DNA of 64,000 nt. Origin: Bacillus suaedaesalsae (lineage in GTDB: Bacteria; Bacillota; Bacilli; Bacillales; SA4). Shown here piece after piece: positions 1-9,156 of the stretch (its first letter is position 1; every line of letters starts with the position of its first letter). The notes under the pieces were generated by a model. That model did no database searches, had not been told where the DNA came from, and was given only the letters and a program-made list of their open reading frames with translations. The stretch covers positions 62,001 to 126,000 of the forward strand of contig NZ_JAFELM010000045.1 in the NCBI RefSeq assembly GCF_016890225.1. Direction: 5' to 3'. Both the position numbers and the translations under genes were made by a program.

Positions 1-235
1 ATGCAGGAACTTTACTTGCAGCAATTTCGATTTCTTCACCAGTTTGTGGGTTACGTCCCTTACGAGCAGCGCGCTCACGAACTTCGAAGTTACCAAAACC
101 AATTAGTTGAATCTTATCACCGTTTTTAAGTGCTTCTAAGATTGAATCAAAAACAGCATCAACTGCTTTTGTAGCATCCTTCTTAGAAAGTTCACTTGCC
201 TCAGCAACTGCATTAACTAAATCTGTCTTGTTCAT
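1..235 (-). CDS. hbs: DNA-binding protein HU (3' end cut by the window edge)
   Basis: Histone-like HU bends and compacts the nucleoid as a dimer. The visible part is the first 78 or so residues, starting [12 protein letters not shown] and running through the [17 protein letters not shown] segment that begins the DNA-binding arm. This is very close to Bacillus HU. The gene runs off the left edge, so the last ~14 residues are missing. A strong ribosome binding site (GGAGG, 8 bases) precedes the ATG at 235. An upstream ATG at 240 is followed at once by a stop and is not the start. The gene order hbs-spoIVA matches B. subtilis. Confidence 0.95.
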   Translation of the reverse strand, partial: MNKTDLVNAVAEASELSKKDATKAVDAVFDSILEALKNGDKIQLIGFGNFEVRERAARKGRNPQTGEEIEIAASKVPA

Positions 236-439
236 GCCATTCACCTCCTCCCAAAAGAAATATTGGGCACGTTTTTACTCTAGGATAGAGTAATACGTTA
301 CAAGAATTTTTTTCACATATGTGAAATCTAGTTTCACACAGTTTCAGTCAACTTCATGTAAAATAAAGCTTACCACCATTATTTCACATATTTCAATCAT
401 TCTATACTTGTTGTAACAAGCAAATCATTGACAAGGCTT

Positions 440-468
440 ATATTAAACGATATTTTGACATATTTCAA
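440..468 (-). promoter_or_regulatory. Candidate sigma-A promoter for hbs
   Basis: On the minus strand a TTGAAA -35 box (463-468) is followed after exactly 17 bases by a TAATAT -10 box (440-445). This would give a leader of about 200 bases before the HU start. It was found by eye only. A second promoter-like pair on the opposite strand overlaps it. Confidence 0.4.
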
Positions 469-908
469 TACATTTTAATAGAAATATTTCATATTTAGTC
501 AATTTTCACCAATATATGATATATTTCCTAATATCTTGTAAAATATCGTTCATCATAAGAACTGGCAAGAATTTCATCTATGTTACGAAATAAAGATTAT
601 CATAAAAAGTATCACAAATCAAGCAGTATCAAGGTTTCGCAGGCTTTCGACATACTTCAACAAAAACTAGTATCTACTATAATTAAATTCATAGGCAATA
701 CTACCTGTAAAATTAGTATGAATTGAAGGAGTTCAAGAGAGAGAAAGTTGATAGGCTGCTGTTTACAATTACGTGATTTCCACTAATGGCATTCTTACCA
801 CGCTTAAATTGAATTCACAGACTTCTCCGAAGAGTCGCACGTAGGTTCTTATTACTTACACATGGAATAAAAATCAAGATAAAAAAGGTCAACTATCAAC
901 TAAAAGTC

Positions 909-934
909 AAAAAAAAAGACCCCGAAACGGAGTC
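909..934 (-). terminator. Terminator of spoIVA
   Basis: On the minus strand a GC-rich hairpin (stem GACTCCG / CGGGGTC, 918-934, short T loop) is followed by nine T residues. It lies immediately after the spoIVA stop codon. Confidence 0.85.
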
Positions 935-942
935 ATGTAATT

Positions 943-2421
943 TTATAGGATGATAGCAATTAATCCACCAGATCCTTCGTTGATGATTCTTTCTAGTGTT
1001 TCTTTTAGCTTATATCTTGCATTTTCAGGCATTAAGGCAAGTTTCGCTGAAATTCCTTCGCGTACAATAGAGCTTAGCGAACGTCCGAAGATATCCGAAT
1101 TCCAAATTGAAAGTGGGTTATCTTCAAAGTCTTGCATTAAGTATCTCACAAGCTCTTCGCTTTGTTTTTCTGTTCCAATAATTGGTGCAAATTCAGACTC
1201 TACATCTACCTTAATCATATGAATGGATGGAGCAACTGCCTTCAGTCTCACACCAAATCTTGAGCCTTGACGGATGATTTCCGGCTCATCTAAAACCATG
1301 TCAGATAATGCTGGAGCAGCGATTCCATAACCTGTTTGCTTTACCATTTTTAACGCATCAGCTACTTGGTCATATTCTGCTTTTGCATACGCAAAATCCT
1401 GCATTAATTGTAGTAAATGATCTTTCCCTCTAATTTCAACTCCTACTACTTCTTTTAGGATTTGATCATAAAGAGCATCAGGTGCATAAAGGTCGATTTC
1501 TGCTACACCTTGACCCATTTCAATTCCTGCTAGCCCTGCATGTTCAATGAAGTCATACTCACTGAATTGACCTACCACTCGGTCTACATCACGAAGGCGC
1601 TTAATATCCTTCACTGTATCTTGAACAGCCTCTTGGTAGCTTTCACGTAACCAGTGATTGTCACGAAGTACCATTACCCAACTAGGAAGGTTTACGTTTA
1701 CTTCAAGTACTGGGAACTCATATAACGCTTCACGAAGTACGTTGAATACATCTGTTTCCCTCATACTTTCTACACTCATCGCTAAAACAGGAATATCATA
1801 CTTTTCAACAAGTGATTGACGTAATTGTTCTGTTTCAGGATGGTGTGGATGAACTGTATTAATAACCATAATGAACGGCTTACCAACTTCTTTAAGCTCA
1901 TTAATGACACGTTCTTCGGATTCTAAATAATCACTACGAGGTATCTCCCCAATAGAACCATCTGTTGTAACTACAACACCAATAGTTGAATGTTCTTGAA
2001 TTACTTTTCTCGTCCCAATTTCTGCCGCTTCATGAAAAGGAATTGGCTCCTCATACCACGGCGTGTTAATCATTCTTGGACCATTTTCATCTTCATAGCC
2101 TTTTGCTCCAGGAACTGTGTATCCCACACAGTCAACTAGACGAATATTTACGTCAAGACCTTCTGAAACATGAAGTGCAACAGCCTGATTTGGAACAAAT
2201 TTTGGTTCCGTAGTCATGATTGTCTTTCCGGCTGCACTTTGAGGTAACTCATCTTGTGCGCGTGCTTTGTCAGCTTCATTTTTAATGTTAGGTAAAACTA
2301 CTAATTCCATGAACTTTTTAATAAAAGTAGATTTCCCTGTTCGAACTGCACCCACAACTCCTAAATATATATCGCCACCAGTGCGCTCAGCGATATCCTT
2401 AAAAATATCTACCTTTTCCAA
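943..2421 (-). CDS. spoIVA: Stage IV sporulation protein A, coat-basement ATPase
   Basis: SpoIVA is the ATPase that polymerises on the outer forespore membrane and forms the base layer of the spore coat. It also licenses cortex synthesis. The 492-residue protein has the expected length. It has a Walker A motif near residues 24-32 (GAVRTGKST), a TRAFAC GTPase-like N-terminal half, and the conserved C-terminal end GGLIAIIL that anchors it to the forespore through SpoVM. The start is a TTG codon at 2421, five bases after GGGAGGGG; no ATG in frame fits better. The upstream stretch contains a CATAnnnTA-like element near 2495, but I cannot assign the sporulation sigma factor from that alone. It is a single-gene unit ending at the hairpin just downstream. 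Confidence 0.98.
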   Translation of the reverse strand: MEKVDIFKDIAERTGGDIYLGVVGAVRTGKSTFIKKFMELVVLPNIKNEADKARAQDELPQSAAGKTIMTTEPKFVPNQAVALHVSEGLDVNIRLVDCVGYTVPGAKGYEDENGPRMINTPWYEEPIPFHEAAEIGTRKVIQEHSTIGVVVTTDGSIGEIPRSDYLESEERVINELKEVGKPFIMVINTVHPHHPETEQLRQSLVEKYDIPVLAMSVESMRETDVFNVLREALYEFPVLEVNVNLPSWVMVLRDNHWLRESYQEAVQDTVKDIKRLRDVDRVVGQFSEYDFIEHAGLAGIEMGQGVAEIDLYAPDALYDQILKEVVGVEIRGKDHLLQLMQDFAYAKAEYDQVADALKMVKQTGYGIAAPALSDMVLDEPEIIRQGSRFGVRLKAVAPSIHMIKVDVESEFAPIIGTEKQSEELVRYLMQDFEDNPLSIWNSDIFGRSLSSIVREGISAKLALMPENARYKLKETLERIINEGSGGLIAIIL

Positions 2422-2730
2422 GTGATCCCCTCCCGATCTTCAAACTCTTGGGATATAATTATCCAAAAATGATTAGTAAAACTAGGACAGTATATCTTAT
2501 GATGTTGTCCTATTTAAATATGACTATCTTTCTAGAAAAATTTCTTTTTTACTATTTTTGCTATGTTAAAGCCGCAAGAAAAATAGGGCTTCAATTCTTT
2601 AACAAAGCACTAGCAAGAGGCTTAAATGAAGAAAACAAAAACCCCTCTGTAAGAGTTTATTCTCTTATGAGGGGTTCATGACTATTTTTTTAAAGTTTAA
2701 TGAGTCTTTCTACACTATTTGTCCAGAAGA
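2422..2730. other. Intergenic region spoIVA-yphF
   Basis: Holds the spoIVA promoter area and ribosome binding site on the left and the yphF terminator on the right. A 77-codon plus-strand open frame runs through the terminator and has no ribosome binding site, so I do not count it as a gene. Confidence 0.5.
2639..2676 (-). terminator. Terminator of yphF
   Basis: On the minus strand AACCCCTC...GAGGGGTT encloses an inner AAGAG/CTCTT pair and is followed by a T-rich tail. It sits about 55 bases after the yphF stop. Confidence 0.8.
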
Positions 2731-3453
2731 TTAATTTGATTTACTTGAATGATGAAAGACAGGTTCATTATTTTCAATAGAGTAAGGAACTGAAAAAGCT
2801 GGTACAAATACACTTTCCTGTACGAGTAAATCACGAATATCCTGACCTGGTTTAAAATCATATTCCTTCTTTTGAAGGTACGTATTTAAGTCAATTGAGT
2901 AATCAATATAAACTTCACCATCATGATCAATAATGAACGGAAGACTTGTACTGGAATATGGACTTTCAACGGTAGGTGGGTTTTCAAAACCTAGCTTTTC
3001 ATAATTTAATGAGTAGACATTATTGGATAATTCTTTATCAAATGGCGCAAACCCGTTTGATCTTTTATACACAAGTATCCTTGATTTTAACTCTCTAATT
3101 TTATCTACTAATCGTAAATCAATTAATTTAACAGTAGGATTTTCCTCAACATCGACTAGAACATACTGGTATATCCCACCACTTTCAAAAGCTGTTGAAG
3201 GTGGTTCGGGAATATATTGAGGTGTAATTTTCCCAAAATCAATTGGATACTTCTGATAAATTGGTGTTTCCATATCACGGTCTTTAATCGGAATAATACC
3301 ACCATTATCTTCCTTGAATCGATCAACTGCTCTCTGAACTGACTGTAATTGATCTTCATACGGAATCGATTTTTGCGTTAAGCGATCCTCTGGATATAGA
3401 CACCCTGACAAAATTAGTGTAAGAAACATTAATAATATACTAGTTTTTTTCAT
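2731..3453 (-). CDS. yphF: YphF-like lipoprotein of unknown function
   Basis: A 240-residue predicted lipoprotein. The N-terminus MKKTSILLMFLTLILSGC is a signal peptide with lipobox LSGC, so the mature protein would be linked to the outer face of the membrane at Cys18. The rest is hydrophilic with no domain I can name. The reading frame is open for 17 more codons upstream, but only the ATG at 3453 has a ribosome binding site (AAGGCGG) and directly begins a signal peptide. Position next to spoIVA and yphE matches B. subtilis yphF, whose function is not known to me. It follows yphE closely and probably shares its transcript. Confidence 0.8.
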   Translation of the reverse strand: MKKTSILLMFLTLILSGCLYPEDRLTQKSIPYEDQLQSVQRAVDRFKEDNGGIIPIKDRDMETPIYQKYPIDFGKITPQYIPEPPSTAFESGGIYQYVLVDVEENPTVKLIDLRLVDKIRELKSRILVYKRSNGFAPFDKELSNNVYSLNYEKLGFENPPTVESPYSSTSLPFIIDHDGEVYIDYSIDLNTYLQKKEYDFKPGQDIRDLLVQESVFVPAFSVPYSIENNEPVFHHSSKSN

Positions 3454-3484
3454 TTTTTTCCGCCTTGTCTTTTTGCTTATGTAG

Positions 3485-3685
3485 TTATTCACTAACAGGT
3501 CCACTTAAAACAACGAAAATCATAATGAGGCCGGCTATAATCATAAAACTATAAGCTAAAAAGCTGGTAACCCATTTGAATATTCCTTTAAGTTTATATC
3601 GACTTAGCATGATGGTTATAATCGCTAGAAACATTAAACCCATTGAACCGAAAGAAAACCACATTTTAATTAACCCTGATGACAT
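3485..3685 (-). CDS. yphE: YphE-like small membrane protein (DUF2768)
   Basis: A 66-residue protein with two hydrophobic segments (about residues 8-28 and 38-60), fitting the DUF2768 family represented by B. subtilis YphE. The function is unknown. I chose the ATG at 3685 because AAGGAG lies 8-9 bases before it. A GTG three codons upstream is too close to that site. It lies just upstream of yphF on the same strand. Confidence 0.75.
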   Translation of the reverse strand: MSSGLIKMWFSFGSMGLMFLAIITIMLSRYKLKGIFKWVTSFLAYSFMIIAGLIMIFVVLSGPVSE

Positions 3686-4092
3686 TTTTCTCACTCCTTC
3701 TAAGGAATCGACAAAATTATACCATAAAATAAGCTTCCATTCACTATGTAGGACTTCTAATTATGTTCGCTTTAGTCTAAACAAACTTGAAAAAAGAATT
3801 TCCCCCTTTGTTTCAGGCTATTTAAAACTACAACTTTTAAGATTCACAAAAAAACTGAAGTAAGGGGGGCGACCCTACTTCAGCCATCGACTAAATGAAC
3901 CCATCTTTTCAGCTCAACTCAAAGTTTGCTTCATAGTAACTTATGCATCTTGCCTTGCATTTGCATCTTCAAAAAGCCTAAATATCTAAACTATTTTTAT
4001 CCTTTATTTGAACTGGACTGCAAGTTTTCCTGTAAGTAATAAAGGGATAGACCCTTTAAGTGATTTCCATCACGGATCGTATTGTAATTGGC
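3686..4092. other. Intergenic region yphE-spoVIF
   Basis: Contains the terminator at 3855-3883 and a weaker AAAGGG/CCCTTT hairpin at 4041-4057. The 210 bases between spoVIF and the strong terminator hold no open frame with a usable ribosome binding site, so the spoVIF transcript seems to carry a long 3' untranslated region. Confidence 0.45.
3855..3883 (-). terminator. Terminator downstream of spoVIF
   Basis: On the minus strand CTGAAGTAGGG pairs with CCTTACTTCAG and is followed by seven T residues. It lies about 210 bases after the spoVIF stop and upstream of yphE. Confidence 0.75.
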
Positions 4093-4338
4093 CTATTTTT
4101 TAAACATTTTGCCAATTGTATTCATATCCATTGGCAAATTATTGCTTACAATTGCCTTCACAATTTTATCCTCTTTTTCCTTTGATACAGGCTTACCTGC
4201 AAGAGCAGATACTTGCTTAATTAACTGACGAACTGTTTTTTCATCTTGAAAATTAGCATCTTTCACAGAATCTGCTACTTTAAAGATATCCTCTTTTTTT
4301 ATATTTGTTTTCTTTTCAATATTGTCAAAAAGACTCAT
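4093..4338 (-). CDS. Stage VI sporulation protein F (SpoVIF family)
   Basis: An 81-residue soluble, lysine-rich protein of the SpoVIF family. The family is known from mother-cell coat assembly and late spore maturation. The length and the start MSLFDNIEKKTNIKKEDIFKVADSV are typical of the family. A strong ribosome binding site (AAGGAGG) lies 9 bases before the ATG. Family members occur in more than one copy in Bacillus genomes, so I leave the gene symbol blank. It stands alone between gpsA and a long 3' leader with a terminator. Confidence 0.85.
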   Translation of the reverse strand: MSLFDNIEKKTNIKKEDIFKVADSVKDANFQDEKTVRQLIKQVSALAGKPVSKEKEDKIVKAIVSNNLPMDMNTIGKMFKK

Positions 4339-4431
4339 CCTTACTTCCTCCTTCGCATATGACTCACCATATCGTATGCAAAGAAGAAGATTCTGTGATT
4401 GTTTTTTAGGCTTGGAAATTGAACTTGTACG

Positions 4432-5463
4432 CTATTCTTTTGCTAAAATAGATGCAAGGTCCTCAATTTCGTGTGTTTTCCCTCTAGCCATTAAGGAATC
4501 CACTGCTTCTTTTGGATCTTTATTATTAAATAGCACATCATAGAGCGCATTCGTTATAGGCATACTTACATTCATCTTTTTTGCGAGTTGGTAGGCTGCT
4601 TTCGTTGTACGAACACCTTCTACCACCATTCCCATGTTCTCAAGCACTTCATCTAGACTGTGACCTTTACCTAATAAATTTCCCGCTCTCCAGTTACGAC
4701 TATGCACACTTGTACAAGTTACAATTAAGTCACCTATACCAGTTAGACCTGCGAATGTTAAAGAATTAGCCCCCATCGCTACACCAAGTCTTGCAATTTC
4801 CGCAAGACCTCTAGTGATTAATGCTGCCTTTGCATTATCTCCATACCCAAGACCATCCGTAATCCCGGCAGCAAGCGCGATAATATTCTTCAAGGCACCA
4901 CCAATTTCAACTCCAACAACATCTGGATTCGTATAAACTCGTAAGTTTCCATTAATGAACATATCCTGGATTTCTTCCGCAGCCTGCATATTCTCACAGG
5001 CAACCGTTACAGTTGTCGGCTGACGTCTGCTAACTTCCTCTGCATGACTTGGTCCAGAAAGTACAACAACATCCTTTAATAAGTGAAGAGGCATTTCCTC
5101 CTTAATCACTTCCGATACACGTTTAAATGTTTCAGGCTCAATTCCTTTACTAACATGTACAATTGTAATTGGCTCTGTTTGTGTTTCTCGTATTTTTCCT
5201 AGAACTTCCCTGATTGCTTTCGTTGGTACAGCAAGAATCATTGTACTAATTCCGTTTAACGTTTCTGATAAAGAAGAGTACCCAATAACGTTAGTAGGAA
5301 GTGTGACACCTGGTAAGTACTTTTCGTTTGTATGTGCTTCATTAATTTCCTTTATTTGCACTTCTTTATGCGCCCATAAACGAACTGTATAATCATTATC
5401 AGCTAAGACCATTGCTAATGCCGTTCCCCAGCTTCCTGCACCTATAACCGCTACGTTTTTCAC
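4432..5463 (-). CDS. gpsA: NAD(P)H-dependent glycerol-3-phosphate dehydrogenase
   Basis: GpsA reduces dihydroxyacetone phosphate to sn-glycerol-3-phosphate, the backbone for phospholipids and glycerol teichoic acids. The Rossmann motif [10 protein letters not shown] lies at about residues 8-17. The catalytic-lysine segment [13 protein letters not shown] lies near 190, and the substrate loop [15 protein letters not shown] is also clear. At 343 residues it is full length. Two ATG codons just upstream touch the ribosome binding site (GGAGGG), so I place the start at the GTG at 5463, giving MKNVAVIG as in relatives. It follows der by 21 bases and is probably co-transcribed. Confidence 0.96.
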   Translation of the reverse strand: MKNVAVIGAGSWGTALAMVLADNDYTVRLWAHKEVQIKEINEAHTNEKYLPGVTLPTNVIGYSSLSETLNGISTMILAVPTKAIREVLGKIRETQTEPITIVHVSKGIEPETFKRVSEVIKEEMPLHLLKDVVVLSGPSHAEEVSRRQPTTVTVACENMQAAEEIQDMFINGNLRVYTNPDVVGVEIGGALKNIIALAAGITDGLGYGDNAKAALITRGLAEIARLGVAMGANSLTFAGLTGIGDLIVTCTSVHSRNWRAGNLLGKGHSLDEVLENMGMVVEGVRTTKAAYQLAKKMNVSMPITNALYDVLFNNKDPKEAVDSLMARGKTHEIEDLASILAKE

Positions 5464-5484
5464 CATCATCCCTCCACTACAGAA

Positions 5485-6795
5485 TTATTTACGTGCTCTT
5501 GCAAAAATTTTGATCGGAGTCCCTACAAATCCAAATGCTGCTCGTATTTGATTTTCAAGGAATCGCTCATATGAAAAATGCATAAGCTCTGGTTCGTTAA
5601 CAAAAACTGCAAAGGCTGGTGGCTTTACCGAAACCTGTGTTGCGTAATAAACCTTTAAACGCTTTCCGTTATCTGTTGGTGCTGGGTTCATCGTTACCGC
5701 ATCAAGAATAATATCATTTAATACATTCGTTTGAACGCGTAAGTTGTGATTTTCAGCAGCTGTATTAATAACTGGAAGAAGTGTTTGAATTCTTCTTTTC
5801 GTTTTTGCAGAGAGAAACACAATAGGAGCATAGTCAAGAAATTGAAAATGAGCTCGGATTTTCTTTTCATATTCTTGCATCGTCTTCTCATCTTTTTCAA
5901 CTGCGTCCCATTTATTAACGACAATGACAATAGCTCGTCCCGCTTGATGAGCATACCCTGCAATTTTTTTATCTTGTTCAATAATACCTTCTTCTCCATC
6001 TAACACAACTAATACCACATCGGAGCGTTCGATTGCCTTAAGTGCACGTAGCACACTATACTTTTCGGTGCTTTCATACACTTTCCCTCTTTTTCTCATA
6101 CCCGCTGTATCAATAATGACATAGTCAGTGCCATCTTTTGAGTACGGAGTGTCAATTGCATCACGAGTCGTACCTGCAATATTACTAACGATTACACGCT
6201 CTTCTCCTAATAATGCATTAACTAATGAGGATTTCCCTACATTCGGTCTTCCGATTAGAGAAAACTTAATTGTATTTTCGTCATATTCTTCATCCTCTTG
6301 TTGTGGGAAGTGTCCAAATACTGCATCAAGAAGATCCCCTAATCCAAGACCATGTGAACCTGAGATTGGCATAGGCTCACCAAAGCCTAGTGCATAAAAA
6401 TCAAAAATGTCACTGCGCATTTCCGGGTTATCAATTTTATTAACAGCTAATACTACAGGCTTATCAGAACGATAAAGAATCTTCGCTACTTCTTCATCCG
6501 CAGCAGTTACCCCTTCTCTGCCATTTACCATGAAAATGATAACATCCGCTTCATCAATTGCAACTTCTGCTTGTTGACGGATCTCTGCTAAGAATGGTGC
6601 ATCACCTATCTCAATTCCACCAGTATCAATGATATTAAATTCCTTGTTTATCCATTCTCCCGAGCTATAAATTCTATCTCTTGTAATTCCAGGAATATCC
6701 TCTACTATAGATATTCTTTCACCAACAATTCTATTAAAAATAGTTGATTTTCCTACGTTTGGTCTACCAACTATCGCAACAACTGGTTTTGGCAT
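5485..6795 (-). CDS. der: Ribosome-assembly GTPase Der (EngA)
   Basis: Der carries two consecutive GTPase domains and acts in maturation of the 50S ribosomal subunit. Both G1 loops are visible: GRPNVGKST near residue 10 and GRPNVGKSS near residue 183. Each is followed by its G3 motif (DTGG, DTAG) and NKxD (NKID, NKWD). A C-terminal KH-like domain covers the last ~85 residues. The 436-residue length is standard. AAGGAAG precedes the ATG by seven bases. It is transcribed ahead of gpsA. Confidence 0.98.
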   Translation of the reverse strand: MPKPVVAIVGRPNVGKSTIFNRIVGERISIVEDIPGITRDRIYSSGEWINKEFNIIDTGGIEIGDAPFLAEIRQQAEVAIDEADVIIFMVNGREGVTAADEEVAKILYRSDKPVVLAVNKIDNPEMRSDIFDFYALGFGEPMPISGSHGLGLGDLLDAVFGHFPQQEDEEYDENTIKFSLIGRPNVGKSSLVNALLGEERVIVSNIAGTTRDAIDTPYSKDGTDYVIIDTAGMRKRGKVYESTEKYSVLRALKAIERSDVVLVVLDGEEGIIEQDKKIAGYAHQAGRAIVIVVNKWDAVEKDEKTMQEYEKKIRAHFQFLDYAPIVFLSAKTKRRIQTLLPVINTAAENHNLRVQTNVLNDIILDAVTMNPAPTDNGKRLKVYYATQVSVKPPAFAVFVNEPELMHFSYERFLENQIRAAFGFVGTPIKIFARARK

Positions 6796-6858
6796 AACAT
6801 AACTTCCTTTCTATTCTGTAACAGCAGTCACCCTAAAAACTTAGATTGAATGCTACGA

Positions 6859-6884
6859 AATCCCTTCTATTTGAAGAAGGGATT
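6859..6884 (-). terminator. Hairpin between the YIEGIA trio and der
   Basis: A perfect 10-base stem, AATCCCTTCT / AGAAGGGATT, on the minus strand. It lacks a real T run, so it is either a weak terminator for the three upstream genes or a control hairpin in the der leader. Confidence 0.4.
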
Positions 6885-6940
6885 GTCCATACTAACCTTT
6901 ATATCCTACCAAAAATGTGTAAGGAGAACAATCTTTTCCT

Positions 6941-7126
6941 TTAATGCTTAACGATGATATATACATCCTCACTAATTTTGTGGGCAATTCCGTCCAAGAT
7001 GGCTTCTAATTTTTTTGCATAATCATCCATTTCTTTTGTCTCACTACAAATAAATATGGCAGTACCGCCAGTAACTTTACTTGAATCAGTCGTTACAACT
7101 GCTAATATATATTTCTCTAAATTCAC
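6941..7126 (-). CDS. Capping complex subunit for YIEGIA (small protein)
   Basis: A 61-residue protein, VNLEKYILAVVTTDSSKV and onward, that resembles the short partner always encoded next to YIEGIA proteins. Public annotation calls it the capping complex subunit for YIEGIA; I know of no demonstrated reaction. It has no membrane segment. The start is a GTG that overlaps the YIEGIA stop as GTGA, so translation is probably coupled. GGGAGA lies nine bases upstream. Confidence 0.75.
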   Translation of the reverse strand: MNLEKYILAVVTTDSSKVTGGTAIFICSETKEMDDYAKKLEAILDGIAHKISEDVYIIVKH

Positions 7127-8019
7127 TTAATTTTTCTCCCCTTTTCATTTGCTTTCGATTCAGTTGGCATACGTATGGCATTTTCAAGGGTTGGAACTTG
7201 ACCAATCACTTCAATGGCCTTTTCGACGTCCTTCACATGTGGTAATACAAATACTCCTACACGACCATCATCTAAGTCCCGCTTCGCTAATGGCACTAGC
7301 GCAGGCGTTCCCGAATCACGGTAAACACCCAATGCAGTTGAGATATCATGTAAAATCGCTTGTCTTTGACCGAGATTTGCAATGGTCATTCTCACATTAA
7401 AATTCTTAGGTTTTAGAACAAATCCCATCCCATATTTCAATACTTCTTCTTGTCTCTCTGGAATACCAATATTCATAATATAAATGTTATCCACATATAA
7501 TCCAGCACCATCAAAATGTGGTTTAACATGTTCGATATCAACAATGTCTTTTAACTTACCACCTGACATTAACTTCTTCGATATGAACAACGCGATAATT
7601 CCCGCAATTATTCCTACCCAAATGTTCCACACTAAGTAGCTAAAAGTACAAATAAACGAAGTAAAAATAACTAGATAATTTCTTCCTTCAAATGCAACAG
7701 CAATTCCTTCTATGTATGTATTTCCTCTCGGTACTAGTTCAAATGAATCAAGTTGGGCTAAAGTATTACGCTCCATATTTCGAACTTCTCGAAATTGAGA
7801 GGCTGCTAATGTTAAAAATGTAATGGCTGTGAAGTCCTCTTCCATTATGGATGGTACTGCAACTGTTCCGAGTCCTGCTGCTATAAATCCAAGTGCAAGA
7901 TGAATAATCTTACCATGTAAATAGGTAGGGTATTGACGATAATCTGTCCGAAGCATATACAATCTAGTTAAAGTACCAATCACAACTCCAAAAAGAATTG
8001 GGTATGTGTACTCATTCAT
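7123..8019 (-). CDS. YIEGIA family membrane protein, spore-former specific
   Basis: A 298-residue protein named for its signature YIEGIA, here at residues 102-107. The N-terminal ~160 residues contain several hydrophobic segments (roughly 7-22, 38-56, 63-75, 112-133, 135-150). The C-terminal ~130 residues are soluble. The family is found in spore-formers. By position it corresponds to B. subtilis yphB/seaA, linked to spore envelope assembly, but I cannot confirm orthology from sequence alone. It overlaps the upstream yphA-like gene as ATGA and the downstream capping subunit as GTGA. The three genes therefore form a tightly coupled unit. Confidence 0.8.
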   Translation of the reverse strand: MNEYTYPILFGVVIGTLTRLYMLRTDYRQYPTYLHGKIIHLALGFIAAGLGTVAVPSIMEEDFTAITFLTLAASQFREVRNMERNTLAQLDSFELVPRGNTYIEGIAVAFEGRNYLVIFTSFICTFSYLVWNIWVGIIAGIIALFISKKLMSGGKLKDIVDIEHVKPHFDGAGLYVDNIYIMNIGIPERQEEVLKYGMGFVLKPKNFNVRMTIANLGQRQAILHDISTALGVYRDSGTPALVPLAKRDLDDGRVGVFVLPHVKDVEKAIEVIGQVPTLENAIRMPTESKANEKGRKIK

Positions 8020-8621
8020 AATATCCCAGCCTTTCGCTTATTCGTTTTATTCATACTATGGTTAAAATGAGATGTTACTATTTCTAAGCCATTCCAACTT
8101 GAGATAAATAATAACCCTAGAGCTGCTACATCGAAGAAACTCAGGCTACCAAGTATATATGGAAATGAATAATATTTCATAATACAAAAATGAACAAGTT
8201 CTCCATAACAAACCCCGAAAGCAAATGTAAGAAACCTTAATTCCTTTTCTTTCATTAGGAGAAGAACGATGTAGGTAAGCAATGCTCCTAGCATAAACTT
8301 AGGATTAAATAGTACCCAAACTGGATCAAATAAACTAAATAAATAAAAGCATACATAGGCCATTGTCAGAATCAATGTACAAATAAGAAGGTATGGGAGT
8401 TTCTTATTTGGTATCTTTGAGGAGTAGATGAAAGCAGAGATAAATAAAGTAATGTAACCGAGAGTAATTTCAAAATTAATAAACACCCATGAAATATCTG
8501 CTGTAATGATAAGGAATAGGAATAATATTGTTAGATAAGTTCTAGTACTATTCTTCTTATGAAAAAACGTTACAATAATCCATCCAATCCAAGTAAACCA
8601 ATAAAACCAAATGCCTTCCAT
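8016..8621 (-). CDS. yphA: YphA-like integral membrane protein
   Basis: A 201-residue, strongly hydrophobic protein with about six or seven predicted membrane helices and few charged residues. Position and character fit B. subtilis YphA, whose role is unknown. I moved the start to the ATG at 8621 (MEGIWFYWFTWIG) because AGGAGGG lies six bases before it. The frame is open eight codons further but without a ribosome binding site. It is the first gene of the trio ending with the capping subunit, and its stop overlaps the YIEGIA start. Confidence 0.75.
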   Translation of the reverse strand: MEGIWFYWFTWIGWIIVTFFHKKNSTRTYLTILFLFLIITADISWVFINFEITLGYITLFISAFIYSSKIPNKKLPYLLICTLILTMAYVCFYLFSLFDPVWVLFNPKFMLGALLTYIVLLLMKEKELRFLTFAFGVCYGELVHFCIMKYYSFPYILGSLSFFDVAALGLLFISSWNGLEIVTSHFNHSMNKTNKRKAGIL

Positions 8622-8783
8622 TGTCCACCCTCCTATCATTTCCATTATGACTACATTTCATGAAAATTAATCAGTTTCAAATGTGGAATGTAGGAACGTA
8701 CAATAGGTAACGATAATAAAGTGAAACTTCAACTAATGAGAATTCACTTCCTCATTAGTCGGTAGTTGAAGCAATCGGGTTCT

Positions 8784-8854
8784 CACTGGCGCTTACCACT
8801 TGCTTAAACATGTCGAATTAACCTGTATTTTGGAGTGGGGTGTTTGCGCCAGTT
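8784..8854 (+). repeat. Nested inverted repeat upstream of ypzI
   Basis: ACTGGCGC (starting at 8785) pairs with GCGCCAGT (ending at 8853). Inside these arms ACCACT pairs with AGTGGGGT. The element ends about 40 bases before the ypzI start on the same strand. It could be a leader RNA structure or a protein-binding palindrome. Confidence 0.45.
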
Positions 8855-8891
8855 GGAACGGGATAGACGAAAAAGGTTAGGAGGGATATAA

Positions 8892-9041
8892 GTGGGTAAG
8901 GATCGACAAGAGAATAAACTGAAGGCTTCTAAACGTGTTGAATCAGATCGTGATCAACAACTAAATTATCCTGGTGCAACAACTATGGAAGGTCCAGATG
9001 AAGCAAGAGCAAGAAACGAGAAAAAGGGATCATTTCATTAA
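8892..9041 (+). CDS. ypzI: YpzI family small protein
   Basis: A 49-residue, highly charged protein: VGKDRQENKLKASKRVESD, then NYPGATTMEGPDEARARNE. It matches the YpzI family of short Bacillus proteins of unknown function, several of which sit in this position upstream of fni. It starts with GTG at 8892, five bases after the strong ribosome binding site AGGAGGG. It is the only plus-strand gene in the first 17 kb and lies between two minus-strand operons. A stable hairpin follows it. Its small size, charge and location suggest a spore-associated protein, but that is inference. Confidence 0.8.
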   Translation: MGKDRQENKLKASKRVESDRDQQLNYPGATTMEGPDEARARNEKKGSFH

Positions 9042-9053
9042 ACTAAAAAAAGC

Positions 9054-9097
9054 AATAGGCTAGCTCCACATCGAATTCGTGTTGGTGCTAGTCTATT
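9054..9097 (+). terminator. Terminator of ypzI
   Basis: An 11-base stem, AATAGGCTAGC / GCTAGTCTATT with one G-T pair, encloses an inner palindrome around CGAATTCG. A short T run (tattttc) follows. Confidence 0.65.
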
Positions 9098-9156
9098 TTC
9101 ATTAACAAGGTTGTGTTAAATATTATTGTTGATGATTTTGGTGATTGTTGAGTTTA

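Larger units (their letters stand above)
236..942. other. Long AT-rich intergenic region between hbs and spoIVA
   Basis: About 700 bases without a convincing gene. It holds the hbs ribosome binding site and candidate promoter near its left end and the spoIVA terminator at its right end. The plus strand also has TTGACA (429-434) and TATTTT (452-457) 17 bases apart, which could start a transcript running towards spoIVA. No open frame there has a good ribosome binding site. I see nothing else I can name. Confidence 0.5.

Noticed and set aside
2448-2681. 77-codon plus-strand frame after spoIVA
   Set aside because: No ribosome binding site and it runs through the yphF terminator hairpin.
3576-3863. 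95-codon plus-strand frame opposite yphE
   Set aside because: Antisense of yphE and its terminator region without a start signal.
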